The notes under the pieces: model-generated | What the model saw: the letters and a program-made list of their open reading frames with translations, nothing else | The model's database searches: none | What the model was told of the DNA's origin: nothing | NCBI GenBank assembly: GCA_905479925.1 | Contig: CAJQOL010000077.1 | Coordinates: forward strand, 1-36,321 | Direction: 5' to 3' | DNA length: 36,321 nucleotides | From: an uncultured Kangiellaceae bacterium | Lineage (GTDB): Bacteria > Pseudomonadota > Gammaproteobacteria > Enterobacterales > Kangiellaceae | Shown: positions 34,794 to 36,321 of the stretch, piece after piece | Layout of the letters: each line of letters begins with the position of its first letter | Position numbering within the stretch: position 1 is the first letter of the stretch | Translations under genes and position numbers: made by a program

Positions 34794-35873
34794 ATGGAAT
34801 GGATGCAATCAGTTATACAAGATTATTTACCGATTGTGTCGGACAATCGGTTGGTTCAAGCATCACTTATTTTCCTTTTTAGCGCAGTTCTTGCCAGCCT
34901 GGTAAGGTTTGTCATCTATCGTATTCAAATTCATGGAACGAAAAAGACCACTAATCCCGTTGATGACCATATTTTAGAAGCGTTAAAACGGCCGGTAAAA
35001 ATGAGTATCTTGATCATCGGCGCGAGAATGTCGATAGGTTGGTCTCAACTTCTAACTGAACAGCTTGAAGTCATAGAATCTATTTTGCTGACCTTAGTGA
35101 TCTTCTATTGGTTTCGTTTTGTTATTACTAGTTCTCACTTCATTCTAAAATATTTAAGTCGCTCTAACTCCAAAGTTAAAATCGTTCAAAAGCATACCTT
35201 GCCTTTGTTTGACAATTTAGCCGCAATCGTTCTTTATGCGATGGGGGTTTATTTTGTCTTGATCGCGTGGAATATTAATATATCAGCTTGGATTGCCTCG
35301 GCTGGTATCTTAGGTTTGGCCTTGAGCTTTGCCGCAAAGGATACGCTGGCCAACTTATTTGCTGGAGTGTTTATACTCGCAGATAGTCCTTATAAACTAG
35401 GTGACTTTATTGTTCTGGATAGTGGAGAAAGAGGTGAGGTAACTCACATCGGTATACGCAGTACTCGCATTTTGACTCGCTCTGACGTCGAGATCACTGT
35501 TCCTAACGCTATAATGGGAAATACCAAAATCACTAATGAAACCGCTGGACCACATAAAAAATATCGGATAAGAATTCAAGTATCGGCAGCTTACGGTGAG
35601 AGTATCGCTCGAGTGAGAGAAGCATTATTAGAAGTTGCTAATGACTCTAATGATATTGAAGCTACACCGAGTCCTAGGGTCCGCTTTAGAACCTTTGGCA
35701 ACTCCGGAATTAATTTTGAACTGTTGTGTTGGGTGAGCGAACCGGTTTTGCGCGGTAGAGTTAGCGACTCGCTTAATGAGGCCGTGTACAACAAGTTCCT
35801 TGAAGATAAAATTGAAATCCCATTCCCTCAACAAGATATTTACATACGTTCTGTCGCAGACAACTCCCAATAG
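34794..35873 (+). CDS. MscS-family mechanosensitive ion channel
   Basis: Inner-membrane channel that would open under membrane tension to release solutes in hypo-osmotic shock. The 359-residue chain has hydrophobic segments at about 22-43, 70-83, 96-120 and 139-160. The pore helix follows as AWIASAGILGLALSFAAKDTL (about 165-184), rich in Ala and Gly as in MscS. The beta-domain starts at DSPYKLGDFIVL, and an alpha/beta C-terminal domain ends near 350. It is longer than MscS (286) by one extra N-terminal helix. It starts 16 bp after nuoN with no terminator between, so it may be read from the nuo transcript. Confidence 0.9.
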   Translation: MEWMQSVIQDYLPIVSDNRLVQASLIFLFSAVLASLVRFVIYRIQIHGTKKTTNPVDDHILEALKRPVKMSILIIGARMSIGWSQLLTEQLEVIESILLTLVIFYWFRFVITSSHFILKYLSRSNSKVKIVQKHTLPLFDNLAAIVLYAMGVYFVLIAWNINISAWIASAGILGLALSFAAKDTLANLFAGVFILADSPYKLGDFIVLDSGERGEVTHIGIRSTRILTRSDVEITVPNAIMGNTKITNETAGPHKKYRIRIQVSAAYGESIARVREALLEVANDSNDIEATPSPRVRFRTFGNSGINFELLCWVSEPVLRGRVSDSLNEAVYNKFLEDKIEIPFPQQDIYIRSVADNSQ

Positions 35874-35984
35874 TTAGATTCCCAATTTTTGCTAGTCTTG
35901 GTAGAACGTCAGATTGCCAACTATCATTACATGTCGTTCTAAGGTGTTCGACCGTGCTAATAAATGAAAAGGAAATGATTACCA

Positions 35985-36321
35985 ATGTCCCAAGGTGCAG
36001 ATTCAACTAAGTCAATTATTTATGCGTTAATTGCAAATTTTCTTATAGCCATTGCGAAATTTGTTGCGGCATATATTACTAAGTCAGGTTCAATGTTAGC
36101 TGAAGCTATTCATTCTTTAGTCGATAGCAGTAACCAGGTACTTTTACTCATGGGGCTGAAACGCTCTAAAGCGCCAGCTTCCTTAGAACACCCATTAGGT
36201 CACGGTAAATCAATTTATTTTTGGTCTTTTATCGTAGCATTGATTCTGTTTTCGCTTGGCGGAGTCTATGCAATTTATGAAGGGTTACATAAATTACAGG
36301 ACCCGCAGGAACTCCGTTCTC
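35985..36321 (+). CDS. Cation diffusion facilitator, N-terminal part only
   Basis: Beginning of a CDF-family metal-proton antiporter, exporting a divalent metal such as zinc; the substrate is inferred weakly. About 112 residues are in the window, then the edge cuts it. The ATG at 35985 has AAAAGGA 11 bases upstream. Two membrane helices (about 11-31 and 36-59) carry the transport-site motif AEAIHSLVDSSNQ with His43 and Asp47, the H-x3-D form common in zinc transporters. EHPLGHGKSIYFWSF follows, and the next helix is about 79-97. The gene lies 111 bp after the MscS gene. Confidence 0.88.
   Translation, partial: MSQGADSTKSIIYALIANFLIAIAKFVAAYITKSGSMLAEAIHSLVDSSNQVLLLMGLKRSKAPASLEHPLGHGKSIYFWSFIVALILFSLGGVYAIYEGLHKLQDPQELRS

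Noticed and set aside
35628..36006. Minus-strand open frames over the MscS end and CDF start
   Set aside because: They run antisense to conserved coding sequence and show no recognisable protein.

Overview
This window looks like ordinary core chromosome of a free-living, moderately AT-rich gammaproteobacterium. The pcnB-folK-panB-panC and miaB-ybeZ-ybeY...corC-lnt gene orders are gammaproteobacterial. Complex I is a 14-gene nuoA-N operon with separate nuoC and nuoD and a short NuoG, unlike the fused nuoCD of enterobacteria. I cannot name the genus from sequence alone; a marine lineage is only a guess. I see no transposase, integrase, phage gene, CRISPR array, rRNA or tRNA, and no broken gene.

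Layout. (1) 1-6041, minus strand: a tight run read ribA > pepB > pcnB > folK > deoxynucleoside kinase > panB > panC. It covers riboflavin, folate and pantothenate precursor synthesis, RNA polyadenylation, peptide turnover and dNTP salvage. panC is cut by the left edge. (2) 6275-8276, plus: an S41-protease-like lipoprotein and an unrecognised 89-residue protein followed by a clear terminator. (3) 8330-11152, plus: miaB, ybeZ (PhoH-like) and ybeY, for tRNA modification and rRNA maturation. (4) 11206-16763: a block that separates ybeY from its usual partners. It holds a bacteriohemerythrin (minus), a small TraR/DksA-type zinc-finger protein (plus), an Lrp-family regulator (minus) and a large proline catabolic putA (plus). 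(5) 17012-19769, plus: corC and lnt, the usual end of the ybe cluster. (6) 20192-34777, plus: nuoA to nuoN in canonical order, many genes overlapping or nearly touching. (7) 34794 to the right edge, plus: an MscS-family channel 16 bp after nuoN, then the start of a cation diffusion facilitator.

How it fits together. PutA oxidises proline to glutamate and passes electrons to quinone, and the nuo operon supplies the main NADH:quinone entry point. The Lrp-type gene divergent from putA is well placed to be its proline-responsive activator, and a 7-bp inverted repeat lies between them. The hemerythrin/TraR-like intergenic region carries two CRP/FNR-like palindromes, which would fit oxygen or redox control.

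I did not find a convincing new multi-gene system. The most useful observations are regulatory: the putA/Lrp inverted repeat, the tandem FNR-like boxes, a 17-bp palindrome upstream of nuoA, and two hairpins inside the nuo operon. Two others are structural: a NuoG lacking the N7 cluster ligands, and the split ybeY/corC cluster.
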